DNA from: Chryseobacterium gambrini
GTDB taxonomy: Bacteria; Bacteroidota; Bacteroidia; Flavobacteriales; Weeksellaceae
Reading direction: 5' to 3'
Length of the DNA: 64,000 bases
Assembly (NCBI RefSeq): GCF_900156825.1
Contig: NZ_FTOV01000001.1
Location: 248,001 to 312,000 of the forward strand
Below the pieces are notes generated by a model. It was not told the DNA's origin and searched no databases. It saw nothing but the letters and a program-made list of their open reading frames with translations. Below are positions 41,747 to 50,605 of the stretch, piece after piece. The translations under genes and the position numbers were made by a program. Within the stretch, counting starts at the first letter, position 1; every line of letters starts with the position of its first letter.

Positions 41747-42427
41747 TTAAGCTTTTTTAGCTTCCAAAAGAGCCACAATTTTTTCTCCTACACCTTTTGC
41801 AGAAGCCGGATTTTGTCCGGTCACGATATTTCCGTCGGCAATGCTGTTTGCAGACCACGGTTCTGCTGCATGGAAAATCGCACCCTGCTCCGTTAAGGCA
41901 GTCTGAAGATCAAAAGCAACATCCGCTTTTGCATAACTCTCTTCTTCCGCAGTGCTAAATGCAGAAATATTCTTACCATTTACCAGATAACTTCCGTCGC
42001 TTAATTTTACATTCAGAAGCGAAACGGGACCATGACAAACCGCTCCCACAACACGGTTGCTTTCATAAAAATCGGCAAGTACTTTTTTAAGTTCCGGAGC
42101 TTCCGCCATATCCACCATCGGAGCCAGACCTCCCGGAACAAAAACGGCATCGTAATTAGAAGTATTTACCTCAGAAAGTTTTTTTGCATTGTGCATATCT
42201 TCCCAGCCTTTTCCCGTTAAAAATTTTAAATTATCAGCATCGTCTGCTAAATTTAAAGCATCCAGAAACGGAGATTCACCGGTTAAACTGGCAAAATCGA
42301 TCTGGTAACCTGCATTTTCAAACTCTGCATAAGGATGCGCCACTTCAGGCAGGAAAGTTCCTGTTCTTTTATTGTTCGGACCGATAGAATTTGCGTTGGA
42401 TACAACGATTAATACTTTTGGATTCAT
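41747..42427 (-). CDS. DJ-1/PfpI-family protein (type 1 glutamine amidotransferase domain)
   Basis: A 226-residue protein from the ATG at 42427 (an in-frame TTG at 42436 is less likely). The nucleophile elbow is V-V-G-A-V-C-H-G-P-V-S-L-L with Cys at about residue 131 and adjacent His, and the acidic residue is in S-L-T-G-E-S-P (about 47-53), which with D-A-V-F-V-P-G-G-L-A-P (about 93-103) are standard for the Hsp31/DJ-1 branch. Members detoxify glyoxals, act as chaperones or proteases; activity here is uncertain. Cytoplasmic. The neighbouring Crp/Fnr gene lies 750 bases away on the same strand, and the pair is framed by the 207-bp repeats. Confidence 0.9.
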   Translation of the reverse strand: MNPKVLIVVSNANSIGPNNKRTGTFLPEVAHPYAEFENAGYQIDFASLTGESPFLDALNLADDADNLKFLTGKGWEDMHNAKKLSEVNTSNYDAVFVPGGLAPMVDMAEAPELKKVLADFYESNRVVGAVCHGPVSLLNVKLSDGSYLVNGKNISAFSTAEEESYAKADVAFDLQTALTEQGAIFHAAEPWSANSIADGNIVTGQNPASAKGVGEKIVALLEAKKA

Positions 42428-42599
42428 GACATTCAATTTTGTTTGTTAAAAATATTTTGTTTGATCTTTCTGAAATTGTTTGAATTTCTACAGCAAATGT
42501 ATGCCGATCCAATGCTTCGTTCGAAGGACTGAAGTCACAAAAAAAGTGTGATCCAAATCACACTTCTGCATTTTATTCTATTGGTTTATGATTTTATTG

Positions 42600-42693
42600 G
42601 GAGCTTTTTCCCGCTTTCCGTTACAATTCCTCATTGCGCGGCTCCGCTTCGCTTCGCCGCTCCATTGCGGGATTTTCTCTTCAATCGGGGCTA
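42600..42693. repeat. Fixed-end hairpin repeat element, copy B
   Basis: Left end GGAGCTTTTTCCCGCTTTCC identical to copy A; right end TCAATCGGGGCTA as in copy A. The interior is unrelated to copy A: a GC-rich palindrome around GCGGCTCCGCTTCGC/TTCGCCGC (42637-42660), flanked by CATTGCG and CATTGCGGG. Confidence 0.82.
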
Positions 42694-43181
42694 TGGCGGA
42701 AGTTATTCTTTTCAATATCTGAAACAATATGCATAAAGTCTGTCTTTAATATAGTATTTAATTTATTAGTGCTCTTTGTGCAAAAAGATTAGTGTCATTA
42801 GTGTTTAAAAAGATTGCTTCGTCACTTATAGATCTTTACAGAATGACAAAAATACTGTAAATGCATTCGAGAAAGGATAAACAATTTACATTGAAAAAAA
42901 ATCTGCGTAATCTGCACAATCAGCGGGAGACTATCAAATAGATTCTTCATTTCATAATGCTTCGCAAAATTTCAATCAGAATGACATGACTCGTTAAGAT
43001 TTTGCTGGGTGAAAAGAATTGTTAACAATTATTAATTGTTTTATCTTTCGTTTCGTATTCGCAGTGTCACTCTGAGCCTGTCGAAGAGTCTCTTATTATC
43101 TTTATTACTAAGATCCTTTCAGGATGACAAAAATGCTGCAAATGCATTTCATTAAGATTTTCTGAATAAAAAATTTAAAAA
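42694..43181. other. Intergenic region with degraded short repeats, no gene seen
   Basis: Contains pieces like ACAGAATGACAAAAATACTG, AATCTGCGTAATCTGC and CACTCTGAGCCTGTCGAAGAG that belong to dispersed flavobacterial intergenic repeats, plus a TATCTTTCG stretch at about 43041. No supported ORF on either strand. Confidence 0.6.
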
Positions 43182-43754
43182 CTACTTATTGGTATTAGAA
43201 TACAGTCTGCTTAAAGTTTCCCTGCTTACGCCGAGATATTCTGCGACATATTTTTTAGGAACTTCCGAAATCAGATCGGGATATAATCTTACAAATTCTT
43301 CGTAACGCTGTTGCGGTGTTCCCGACAAAAGCATCATAATTCTCTGCTGAAGCGCAATATAACCGTTCGTTAATTTAATCCTGAAGAAATGATCCATCTT
43401 ATGAAGATCTGCTGCCAGTTTATTTCTTCCTTCAAGGGTAAGACTTACCACTTCACCTTCTTTCAGGCATTCAATAAACATTTTGGAATTTTGCTGTTTA
43501 AAAAATCCTATATAATCGGACATCCACCAGTCTTTTTTGGCAAACTGCAGAATGTGTTCTTTGCCATTTTCATCAATATAAAACACCTTATAGATTCCGT
43601 CAAGAACAAGAAATTCGTATTTCACTTCGTCTCCGTCGTGGATCAGGAACTGGTTTTTACGGACTTTTCTTAAAGTGAAAAAAGTTTTGACATATTCAAA
43701 CTCTTCGTCTGTAAGCAGTGTAATGGCTTCGATATGTTCTCGCAGTCGGTTCAT
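43182..43754 (-). CDS. Crp/Fnr-family transcription regulator
   Basis: A 190-residue protein with an N-terminal cyclic-nucleotide-binding-type beta barrel (about 20-115; L-I-H-D-G-D-E-V-K-Y and L-E-F-typed strands) and a C-terminal winged HTH in which V-P-K-K-Y-V-A-E-Y-L-G-V-S-R-E-T-L-S-R-L-Y (about 165-185) is the recognition region; Q-Q-R-Y-E-E-F-V-R-L-Y-P-D-L (about 147-160) is the usual flavobacterial linker motif. No Cys cluster for an iron-sulfur centre is visible, so it is not an oxygen sensor of the FNR kind. Effector and targets are unknown. It may control the PfpI-like gene, which is inference. Confidence 0.9.
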   Translation of the reverse strand: MNRLREHIEAITLLTDEEFEYVKTFFTLRKVRKNQFLIHDGDEVKYEFLVLDGIYKVFYIDENGKEHILQFAKKDWWMSDYIGFFKQQNSKMFIECLKEGEVVSLTLEGRNKLAADLHKMDHFFRIKLTNGYIALQQRIMMLLSGTPQQRYEEFVRLYPDLISEVPKKYVAEYLGVSRETLSRLYSNTNK

Positions 43755-43828
43755 GATAATGCTTTATCCGGTGTAAAAGTAATTAAAATTCTGAAGAATC
43801 TGCTTGACTTTCCCATACAGAAACTGCA

Positions 43829-44035
43829 AGTCTGTTTAAACTTTTATTTAACCGCAAAAGTCACAAAAGATCTACTAAATTTTTTATTTAAAGCTGATCA
43901 TTATCAATGAAAAAGCTCACAATAGTTTTTAAAAATCCTTGATTTTTATTCTTTTGAGCGCTTTGATTATTACAGAAATTCGCTTTAACATGATCTTTTG
44001 TCCCTTTTGCCGTTGATTCTGAAATTAATTTAAAC
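43829..44035. repeat. 207-bp repeat, copy 2 of a direct pair
   Basis: Same length and orientation as 41256-41462. Shared stretches include GTCACAAAAGATCTACTAAA and GCTGATCATTATCAATGAAA (one base differs). Left end TTAACCGCAAAAGTCAC, right end CTTTTGTCCC...GCCGTTGATTC; the inverted relation of the ends is weaker than in copy 1. Confidence 0.85.
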
Positions 44036-44241
44036 AAATTTTGCTTTAAAAAGACTGATCTTTTATTGTGAAAAATTACAATAAAAGATCAGAGATTCAT
44101 GAAGAGTAAATTTTTTGTGGTACAGTTGTTATAATAATTTTCTAAGACCATTAAAAAAACAAATGGCTTCCGAATAATTTCGCATCATTTTTGTAAGGAT
44201 AAACTAACACTTTTTAACACTGAAAATTGCCAAAATTTCCG

Positions 44242-44249
44242 TAATTTTG
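44242..44249 (+). promoter_or_regulatory. TAATTTTG -7 box for uvrA
   Basis: TAnnTTTG match, 35 bases before the uvrA ATG at 44285. No LexA-type palindrome was recognised nearby. Confidence 0.5.
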
Positions 44250-44284
44250 CACATCGTGATTTTCAGGTAAAATCACCCCAAATT

Positions 44285-47116
44285 ATGAGTAAATCAACAG
44301 AATATATAGAAGTTTACGGCGCACGTGAACATAATCTTAAAAACATCAATGTAAAAATTCCTCGCAACGAGCTGGTCGTGATTACAGGACTTTCGGGAAG
44401 CGGAAAATCTTCATTGGCTTTTGATACGATTTTTGCGGAAGGACAGCGCCGTTATATCGAAACGTTTTCTGCGTACGCAAGACAGTTTTTGGGAGGTCTG
44501 GAGCGTCCCGATGTCGATAAAATTGAAGGATTGTCTCCTGTAATTGCTATCGAACAGAAAACCACAAACAAAAACCCGCGTTCTACGGTAGGAACCGTAA
44601 CGGAACTGTACGATTTCCTTCGTCTTTTGTTTGCCAGAGTTTCTGATGCGTATTCTCAAACCACAGGAAAAAAACTGGTAAGCTACACCGAAGAACAAAT
44701 TTTAGAAACCATCAAAGAAAATTACAAAGGCGAAAAAATCATGCTGATGGCGCCTGTGGTAAGATCCAGAAAAGGACATTACCACGAACTTTTTGTGCAG
44801 ATGGCAAAAAAAGGATACGGACAGGCAAGAATAGACGGTGAACTGCAGGATATTGAATATGATCTGAAACTCGACCGTTATAAAACCCACGATATCGACA
44901 TCGTCATTGACCGCTGGATTATCGGGGAATCTGCTTCCGAAGCGAGAATGGAAAAATCTCTTCGTACGGCGATGGAAATGGGAGAGGGACTGATCGGAAT
45001 TCAGAAACTGGGAACGAAGGACATCGAATATTTTTCTAAAAATTTAATGGATGCCGAAACCGGTCATTCACTGGCTCTGCCGGAACCGAATACGTTTTCT
45101 TTCAACTCTCCGAAAGGAAGCTGCCCGAGCTGTAAAGGTTTGGGAACCATCAAGAAGATCAATACAGATTATTTTGTTGAAAATCCGAAATTATCTATTA
45201 ATCAGGGAGGTTTATTGCCATTGGAAGATTTAAAGTCTAATAAATGGGTACTTTCTCAGATCAAAAATATCTTGGAAATTTTCGGATTGGGAATGGCAAC
45301 TCCGATTCAGGATATTCCGGAAGAAGCGTTAGACTATATTTATAACGGCTGTCATAAAGAATTCAACAAAGATTTAAAATACGCCGGAATTACCAAGAAA
45401 ATCAAAATCAGCTTTGACGGTCTGATTCCTTTCATGGAAGAAATTATCGAAGAAAGGGAATCTTACGAAGCGATTCTGCTGGAAAGACATTTCACCACGG
45501 AAGAAACCTGTCCGGAATGTAAGGGAACCCGTCTTCAGCCTTCAAGTTTAAGCTTTAAAATCGACGGAAAGAATATTGCTGAGGTAAATGCTTTAAGCTT
45601 GATTGATTTAAAAGACTGGCTTGCTGATGTTAAGGATAAATTTTCTGAGAAAAATGCCATCATTGCGCACGAGATTTTAAAGGAAATTGAAACAAGGCTT
45701 CAATTCTTATTAGACGTTGGTTTAGATTATTTAAGCCTGAGCAGAAGTTCAAAAACACTTTCGGGTGGAGAATCCCAAAGAATTCGTCTGGCTACGCAGA
45801 TCGGTTCTCAATTGGTGAATGTTCTCTATATTTTAGACGAGCCTTCGATTGGGTTGCACCAGAGAGACAATGAAAGATTGATTAATTCTTTAAAAAATCT
45901 TCGGGATATCGGAAATTCTGTTCTGGTGGTAGAGCATGATAAAGACATGATTCTGGAAGCCGATGAGGTTTTGGATATCGGTCCGAGAGCCGGAAAATTT
46001 GGCGGAGAAATTCTATGGCAGGGAAAACCGAAAGATCTGATAAAAGCAGATACAATTACGGCGCAGTATATTAACGGAAAAAGAAAAATCGAAGTTCCTG
46101 CGGAAAGACGTAAAGGAAACGGAAAAAATATCATTTTAAAAGGAGCAAGCGGAAATAACCTGAAAAATGTAACGCTGGATATTCCTCTGGGAAAACTGGT
46201 TGTGGTTTCGGGGATTTCGGGAAGCGGAAAATCGTCGCTTATCAACGGAACATTGTATCCGATTTTAAATAAACATTTTTACAGGGCGGTTCAGGAACCT
46301 TTGCCGTACAAAAAAATTGAAGGTCTTGAACACATCGATAAAATTGTAGATGTAGACCAGACTCCGATCGGAAGAACGCCGCGCTCGAATCCTGCAACCT
46401 ACACCGGAATGTTTACCGACATCCGAAATCTGTTTGCAGAATTGCCGGAAAGTAAAATCCGAGGTTACAAACCGGGAAGATTCTCTTTCAACGTAAAAGG
46501 CGGAAGATGCGAAACTTGTCAGGGAGGCGGTTTGAAAGTGATTGAAATGAACTTTTTGCCGGATGTGTACGTTCATTGTGAAACCTGCAACGGAAAACGT
46601 TTCAACAGGGAAACTCTTGAAGTGCGTTACAAAGGAAAATCGATTTCCGATGTATTGGATATGACGATTGATGAAGCGGTGGAATTTTTCCAGCCGATTC
46701 CGAAGATTTTTGCGAAGGTGAAAACTCTGCAGGATGTCGGTTTGGGTTATATTACGTTGGGACAGCAGTCGACCACGCTTTCTGGAGGAGAAGCACAGCG
46801 CATCAAGTTAGCCACAGAACTGGCAAAAAGACAAACCGGAAACACGTTATACATTCTCGACGAACCCACAACAGGACTGCATTTTGAAGATGTAAAAATC
46901 TTAATGGATGCGATTAACCAGTTGGTAGAATTAGGAAACTCTTTCATCATCATCGAGCATAATATGGATGTGATCAAATTAGCCGATCATATCATCGACG
47001 TTGGTCCGGAAGGTGGAAAACACGGCGGACAGATCGTTGCGCAGGGAACGCCCGAGGAAATTGTGAAATCGAAGAAAAGTTTGACGGGGAAGTTTTTGAA
47101 GAGGGAGCTGGAGTAG
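44285..47116 (+). CDS. uvrA: Excinuclease ABC subunit A
   Basis: A 943-residue UvrA, the damage-recognition ATPase of nucleotide excision repair. Two ABC modules are seen: the first has Walker [10 protein letters not shown] (about 34-42), a zinc finger with C-P-S-C-K-G-L-G and C-P-E-C-K-G-T-R pairs, and L-S-G-G-E-S-Q-R (signature) with [10 protein letters not shown]; the second has G-I-S-G-S-G-K-S-S (about 643-651), zinc motif [16 protein letters not shown] and L-S-G-G-E-A-Q-R. Length is standard. It dimerises, binds DNA and loads UvrB in the cytoplasm. Monocistronic with terminator. Confidence 0.98.
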   Translation: MSKSTEYIEVYGAREHNLKNINVKIPRNELVVITGLSGSGKSSLAFDTIFAEGQRRYIETFSAYARQFLGGLERPDVDKIEGLSPVIAIEQKTTNKNPRSTVGTVTELYDFLRLLFARVSDAYSQTTGKKLVSYTEEQILETIKENYKGEKIMLMAPVVRSRKGHYHELFVQMAKKGYGQARIDGELQDIEYDLKLDRYKTHDIDIVIDRWIIGESASEARMEKSLRTAMEMGEGLIGIQKLGTKDIEYFSKNLMDAETGHSLALPEPNTFSFNSPKGSCPSCKGLGTIKKINTDYFVENPKLSINQGGLLPLEDLKSNKWVLSQIKNILEIFGLGMATPIQDIPEEALDYIYNGCHKEFNKDLKYAGITKKIKISFDGLIPFMEEIIEERESYEAILLERHFTTEETCPECKGTRLQPSSLSFKIDGKNIAEVNALSLIDLKDWLADVKDKFSEKNAIIAHEILKEIETRLQFLLDVGLDYLSLSRSSKTLSGGESQRIRLATQIGSQLVNVLYILDEPSIGLHQRDNERLINSLKNLRDIGNSVLVVEHDKDMILEADEVLDIGPRAGKFGGEILWQGKPKDLIKADTITAQYINGKRKIEVPAERRKGNGKNIILKGASGNNLKNVTLDIPLGKLVVVSGISGSGKSSLINGTLYPILNKHFYRAVQEPLPYKKIEGLEHIDKIVDVDQTPIGRTPRSNPATYTGMFTDIRNLFAELPESKIRGYKPGRFSFNVKGGRCETCQGGGLKVIEMNFLPDVYVHCETCNGKRFNRETLEVRYKGKSISDVLDMTIDEAVEFFQPIPKIFAKVKTLQDVGLGYITLGQQSTTLSGGEAQRIKLATELAKRQTGNTLYILDEPTTGLHFEDVKILMDAINQLVELGNSFIIIEHNMDVIKLADHIIDVGPEGGKHGGQIVAQGTPEEIVKSKKSLTGKFLKRELE

Positions 47117-47138
47117 TAGAATATTAACTTAATAATAT

Positions 47139-47168
47139 AAAGGAATTTGTGAATGCAGATTCCTTTTT
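47139..47168 (+). terminator. Terminator after uvrA
   Basis: AAAGGAAT pairs (one mismatch) with GATTCCTTT across a ten-base loop; run of seven T follows. Confidence 0.82.
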
Positions 47169-47197
47169 TTATTTTTAAAAGCTAATTTTAAACATAA

Positions 47198-47623
47198 ATG
47201 AAAAAACTAATTATCTTTAATTTTATTATTCTTCTGTTACTTAATTCAATTCTTACAGCAAAAGAATTTATACTCTCCTTTTATTCAGGATCCAAATATG
47301 AAGATTTTACATATATAAAAATGGAAACTGAAGGGACTCTTGGTTTTGGTGTTTTCAGAATTTCAATTTATTGGCTCCTCTATTTTCTATTATTTTCTTT
47401 AATAAGTGCTTATATTTTTAAATATCTAAAAGCAAAATTAAAAAAGATATGGATTTTGCTGATATTGACATTATTTCAAATTTTTCTTTGCTATTTAGTT
47501 AATAGACTGATTCTAACAAATATTTTCGAATTTTTCCAATTTGAAAATCTCTTTGTAAGTTTTTTCTTTATATTCTTTTTTTGGTATTTAACCATTTATA
47601 AATTCTCAAAAGTTAATAATTGA
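47198..47623 (+). CDS. Small membrane protein of unknown function
   Basis: A 141-residue very hydrophobic protein with four likely transmembrane helices: about 4-22, 52-72, 85-105 and 115-135. The loop between helices 1 and 2 (about 25-50) is polar (S-G-S-K-Y-E-D-F-T-Y-I-K-M-E). Nothing in it matches a family I know. It is AT-rich and has no partner gene; the closest genes are uvrA upstream (terminator between) and the secreted protein at 47920. It is a reasonable ORF because of the strong helix pattern and ATG start. Confidence 0.6.
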   Translation: MKKLIIFNFIILLLLNSILTAKEFILSFYSGSKYEDFTYIKMETEGTLGFGVFRISIYWLLYFLLFSLISAYIFKYLKAKLKKIWILLILTLFQIFLCYLVNRLILTNIFEFFQFENLFVSFFFIFFFWYLTIYKFSKVNN

Positions 47624-47862
47624 GTGCTTAATAGACCAACGAAAATCATTAATATCAAAAAAAACAAATGTTAGGAAAATTAAAAATAAATGTTTCTAAG
47701 TAAAGGATTTGAAAAGAATTTGGATGAATAGTGATCATTTTTCCCCTCCCAATATTAAATTTTCAAAAATTTTTAAATTTTATTCAACTGAAAACCAGTA
47801 ATTTAAATTCTAATGTTAACTCAATGTTAACTCAATGTGAAATTATTGTAAATTATTTTATA

Positions 47863-47870
47863 TATCTTTG
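47863..47870 (+). promoter_or_regulatory. TATCTTTG -7 box for the secreted TonB-C-like protein
   Basis: TAnnTTTG match, 49 bases before the ATG at 47920. A TTG lies at 47846-47848 but the 14-base spacer is short. Confidence 0.5.
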
Positions 47871-47919
47871 GTAAAGAAATAGTAAATAAGTTTAATATAA
47901 CATTTAAAACCAAAGAGTT

Positions 47920-48324
47920 ATGAAAAATAAAATTCAGATATTAATCGCTTCAGTTTTCGTTTGTGGATTTGCAACAGTAATGAACATGGCAAAAGCACAG
48001 ACAGCAAACAACAATACCATTCAGGAAGTACAGTTGAATAAGAATGATGCTTTCAATGAAATAAGAAATCTATTGATGGCGAATTTTGACTTTACCAATC
48101 AGGATTATAAGCAGGGAATTGTAAACTCGGAAGTGAAATTTGATATTGCAGAAAACGGAAAAATTGTAAATGTTCATTCTAAAGGAGACTGCAAGAACGT
48201 AAGCAAAGAAATTGAAAACGTTTTAAGCAAACTTCATTACAGAGTAGACAGCAAAAAATTAAACGAAAATATGATTGCTTCAACCTACGTCATGCCTGTA
48301 AGAGTGGATATTAACAACAGATAA
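47920..48324 (+). CDS. Small exported protein with TonB-C-terminal-like fold
   Basis: A 134-residue protein with signal peptide (about 1-26, ending A-K-A-Q). The mature part has S-E-V-K-F-D-I-A-E-N-G-K-I-V-N-V-H-S-K-G-D (about 68-88) followed by an amphipathic helix and a last strand Y-V-M-P-V-R-V-D-I; this V-x-F-x-I-x-x-x-G-x-I layout is that of TonB C-terminal domains, although it has no membrane anchor or proline-rich linker. Therefore it is probably a soluble periplasmic relative rather than a TonB. Partner receptors are not in the window. Terminator follows directly. Confidence 0.72.
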   Translation: MKNKIQILIASVFVCGFATVMNMAKAQTANNNTIQEVQLNKNDAFNEIRNLLMANFDFTNQDYKQGIVNSEVKFDIAENGKIVNVHSKGDCKNVSKEIENVLSKLHYRVDSKKLNENMIASTYVMPVRVDINNR

Positions 48325-48347
48325 CATTCATAAAATCTTTTATACTG

Positions 48348-48377
48348 AGCCATACAACTCCTGTATGGCTTTTTTAT
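48348..48377 (+). terminator. Terminator after the TonB-C-like gene
   Basis: AGCCATACA pairs with TGTATGGCT around ACTCC, followed by a run of T. Confidence 0.9.
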
Positions 48378-48469
48378 TTTAGGTGTAAATAATGAAAATT
48401 TTAAATATAAATTTGTAATAACTACGAAAAATATTCGTTATAAATTTAAATCAGCAAAATTAAAACAAT

Positions 48470-48604
48470 ATGAAAAATTTGAAGAAGCTAAACAAGACAG
48501 ATCTGAAATCAGTAAACGGTGGACAGCCGAAACAATACTGCGTTTTCTGCGAAAGAATCAACAAGCTTGTTTGCAGTGAAGCTCAGATCTCACAATGTCC
48601 TTAA
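48470..48604 (+). CDS. Bacteriocin-like peptide with double-glycine leader
   Basis: A 44-residue ORF. The first 18 residues read M-K-N-L-K-K-L-N-K-T-D-L-K-S-V-N-G-G, the classic class II bacteriocin/ComC-type leader with a GG cut site, shared by the small Chryseobacterium proteins called bacteriocin-like. The mature peptide of 26 residues has four Cys (24, 27, 35, 43), enough for two disulfides or for modification. A hairpin terminator follows 8 bases after the stop, supporting a real single-gene transcript. No C39-peptidase ABC transporter or immunity gene is in the window, so export and role are unproven. Confidence 0.8.
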   Translation: MKNLKKLNKTDLKSVNGGQPKQYCVFCERINKLVCSEAQISQCP

Positions 48605-48611
48605 CAATTCA

Positions 48612-48638
48612 GACCGCTTTTTAGAAGGCGGTTTTTTT
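48612..48638 (+). terminator. Terminator after the GG-leader peptide gene
   Basis: ACCGC at the left with TT and GGCGGT at the right form a stem with one wobble/mismatch, followed by TTTTTTT. Confidence 0.75.
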
Positions 48639-48996
48639 ATACTTCAAAAATTTTTAACACTAAGTTCGCAAAAGTTATTTTGAAATCATTGAAAATATTT
48701 TTTGTTCGCAACGGCGTTCTTCTCAGCAAATGATAGCTGAGTCTATTGATTTTTTTTTAATCGAGCAATTTTTGTTCTTCAAAAGACTTGTAAAATGAAC
48801 GTTCTTAAGATAGCGTTCCTACGGAACGCCGAACATCTTGCGATAAGATTTCTAACAGATAAATTCCATAGAGTTTTCTACCTTTTTGTTTTAACAGCTT
48901 CAGCAAATGCCCTTTGAGTAAATCTAAACTTTTTATTTCCAGCTTCTCAAACAGACGGTAAAAATTTATACATTTGACAGTATAATAAAAACTGTT
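48639..48996. other. Intergenic region with a relic of the inverted-repeat element
   Basis: TTGTTCGCAACGGCGTTC and TCTCAGCAAATGATAG (48712-48737) is a diverged single arm of the elements at 35.2-35.7 kb. Farther on, GCGTTCCTACGGAACGC (48813-48829) is a small perfect hairpin. No supported gene; a GTG-started DUF421 gene follows. Confidence 0.6.
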
Positions 48997-49509
48997 GTGA
49001 ATCCCATTTTAGATGTTGTTCTGCGTTCTCTCTGTGTTTATCTTTTCATGGTGATCGGAATCCGTGTTTTCGGGAAGAATCAGCTTTCGCAGCTTAACGC
49101 GGGAGATGTTGTTCTGCTGCTCCTGATTTCCAATGCTGTTCAGAATGCCATGGTAGGACAGGACACCTCGCTTCAGGGAGGTTTAATTGCTGCTCTGGTT
49201 CTTTTTGCGGCTAATTTTACCTTAAAAAGATTCATGTTCAGAAGTCCTGCTTTTAAAAGCTTCATGGAAGAAGATCCCGTTATCCTTATTAAAGATGGAG
49301 TAGTAGATGAAAAAGCTTTAAATAAAGTAAAAATAACTTCCGATGAACTGGAAGAAGCAGTGAGAGAACACGGTGTCGGAGGTTTCGATGAGGTAAGACT
49401 TGCTGTACTGGAAGTGGATGGAAACATCAGTGTGGTTTCTGAGGATAACAAAAGCAAACAGACCCATTATTCCAGAATTAAAAGAAAAAACAAACGAAAA
49501 TATCATTAG
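48997..49509 (+). CDS. DUF421 membrane protein (YetF/YcaP type)
   Basis: A 170-residue protein starting with GTG (no better ATG in frame nearby). Three transmembrane helices at about 5-25, 37-52 and 57-77, then the cytosolic DUF421 domain (about 80-160) with F-M-E-E-D-P-V-I-L-I-K-D-G and the family pattern L-E-E-A-V-R-E-H-G-V-G-G-F-D-E-V-R-L-A-V-L-E-V-D-G. Bacillus relatives (YetF) sit in the inner membrane; their exact activity is unclear. It ends 2 bases before the GNAT gene, so the two are likely one operon. Confidence 0.9.
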   Translation: MNPILDVVLRSLCVYLFMVIGIRVFGKNQLSQLNAGDVVLLLLISNAVQNAMVGQDTSLQGGLIAALVLFAANFTLKRFMFRSPAFKSFMEEDPVILIKDGVVDEKALNKVKITSDELEEAVREHGVGGFDEVRLAVLEVDGNISVVSEDNKSKQTHYSRIKRKNKRKYH

Positions 49510-49511
49510 CC

Positions 49512-50006
49512 ATGAACTACGAGCTTAGAGAAATGCTTCCGAAAGATGAAGCCAGAGTTTTAGAAATTTTCAGACAGGGAATCGAAGGCGGAAAATCAAC
49601 CTTCGAAACAACCGTTCCGACTGCCGAAGCATGGAATATGGATTATTATAATGACTGCCGCTGGGTTTTGGAAAATGAAAACAACGAAGTTGTTGGCTGG
49701 TGCGCGCTGAAACCCGTTAGCAAAAGAGAAAGCTACAAAGGAGTTGCTGAAGTAAGTGTGTATTTCGATAATGATTATCAGGGAAAAGGATTAGGCTCTG
49801 TTTTGCTAAAAAAGATGATTCTCGACAGCGAAGATCACGGCTTCTGGACATTGCAGGTGAATATATTTCCCGAAAACGAAGGCGCTCTAAAAGCACATCA
49901 GAATAACGGCTTCAGGATTGTGGGAACAAGAAGGAAAATAGGAAAACTTAATGGTGAGTGGAAAGATGTTATTATGCTTGAAAGAAGAAGTGAGACTGTT
50001 TTTTAA
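49512..50006 (+). CDS. GNAT N-acetyltransferase (phosphinothricin acetyltransferase-like)
   Basis: A 164-residue cytoplasmic GNAT enzyme. The acetyl-CoA-binding motif A is V-Y-F-D-N-D-Y-Q-G-K-G-L-G-S-V-L-L-K (about 86-103), containing the Q/R-x-x-G-x-G/A signature, and N-x-x-A-L-K-A-H-Q-N-N-G-F is near 120-132. The opening R-E-M-L-P-K-D-E-A-R-V-L-E-I-F-R-Q-G-I-E and F-E-T-T-V-P are like phosphinothricin/methionine-sulfoximine acetyltransferases (Pat/MddA). Natural substrate unknown. It starts 2 bases after the DUF421 stop, so the genes are translationally linked. Confidence 0.88.
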   Translation: MNYELREMLPKDEARVLEIFRQGIEGGKSTFETTVPTAEAWNMDYYNDCRWVLENENNEVVGWCALKPVSKRESYKGVAEVSVYFDNDYQGKGLGSVLLKKMILDSEDHGFWTLQVNIFPENEGALKAHQNNGFRIVGTRRKIGKLNGEWKDVIMLERRSETVF

Positions 50007-50111
50007 CATAAAAAATACTAAAGTTTCTTAAATGTTCACATAAAAGCAATGATAAATAATTATTGGCATTCAGATTGTAATTTTTCATGATGTAATTTGA
50101 AAAATATATTT

Positions 50112-50402
50112 ATGAAGATGCTGACTAAAATTTTGGGACTATTCCTGATTGTTTTTTCTTTCGCGTACTATAATGCCACACCTCTGCAAAGAGGTCATGG
50201 ACGAGGGCACGGACACGGACATGGTCCTAAAAAACATTATTACCATGGTCCGCACAGACCCCATTACAGAACAGTGGTCTATCACAGACCTCCGAAACGT
50301 TATTATAAGAAACATCATTACAGACCTGTAAGACGGACGTATTATGCTCCAAGACCGCAGAGAGTCTATCACAGCAGACCTGTTGTTATTGTTAATTTAT
50401 AA
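50112..50402 (+). CDS. Short exported His/Tyr/Arg-rich protein
   Basis: A 96-residue protein from ATG 50112 (an in-frame TTG at 50097 would add five residues). Signal peptide about 1-20 (L-G-L-F-L-I-V-F-S-F-A-Y-Y-N-A), then a strongly basic tail: G-H-G-R-G-H-G-H-G-H-G-P-K-K (about 28-41) and many H-Y-R-P/Y-Y-K repeats to the end V-V-I-V-N-L. Such His-rich exported proteins could bind metals (zinc, copper, nickel) or stick to the cell surface; no family is recognised. A hairpin terminator follows. Low complexity makes the ORF believable because of the signal peptide. Confidence 0.7.
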   Translation: MKMLTKILGLFLIVFSFAYYNATPLQRGHGRGHGHGHGPKKHYYHGPHRPHYRTVVYHRPPKRYYKKHHYRPVRRTYYAPRPQRVYHSRPVVIVNL

Positions 50403-50409
50403 AAGGTAT

Positions 50410-50437
50410 AAGCATTGAAAACTTTCAGTGCTTTTTT
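50410..50437 (+). terminator. Terminator after the His-rich gene
   Basis: AAGCATTGAAA pairs (one G-T) with TTTCAGTGCTT around ACT-type loop, followed by TTTT. Confidence 0.8.
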
Positions 50438-50537
50438 ATTTTACAGATGTTAAGCTTTGACAAATCGTTCATTTTCTTACCACATTTGATTTTTGAAAGC
50501 AAATCTATTAAAAAAGAATTTTAATAATATACATAAA

Positions 50538-50574
50538 AAAGGCTGTAACGATAGTAATACAGCCTTCTTTTATT
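50538..50574. terminator. Hairpin with flanking A and T runs ahead of the DUF4286 gene end
   Basis: AAGGCTGTA pairs with TACAGCCTT around a 13-base loop, with A run left and T-rich right. It can end the minus-strand DUF4286 transcript. Confidence 0.75.
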
Positions 50575-50605
50575 AAATCTCAACCTAAATCTAAATCTCA
50601 ACCTT

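Noticed and set aside
42548..42736. 62-residue frame near 42.6 kb
   Set aside because: It is a translation of repeat element copy B.
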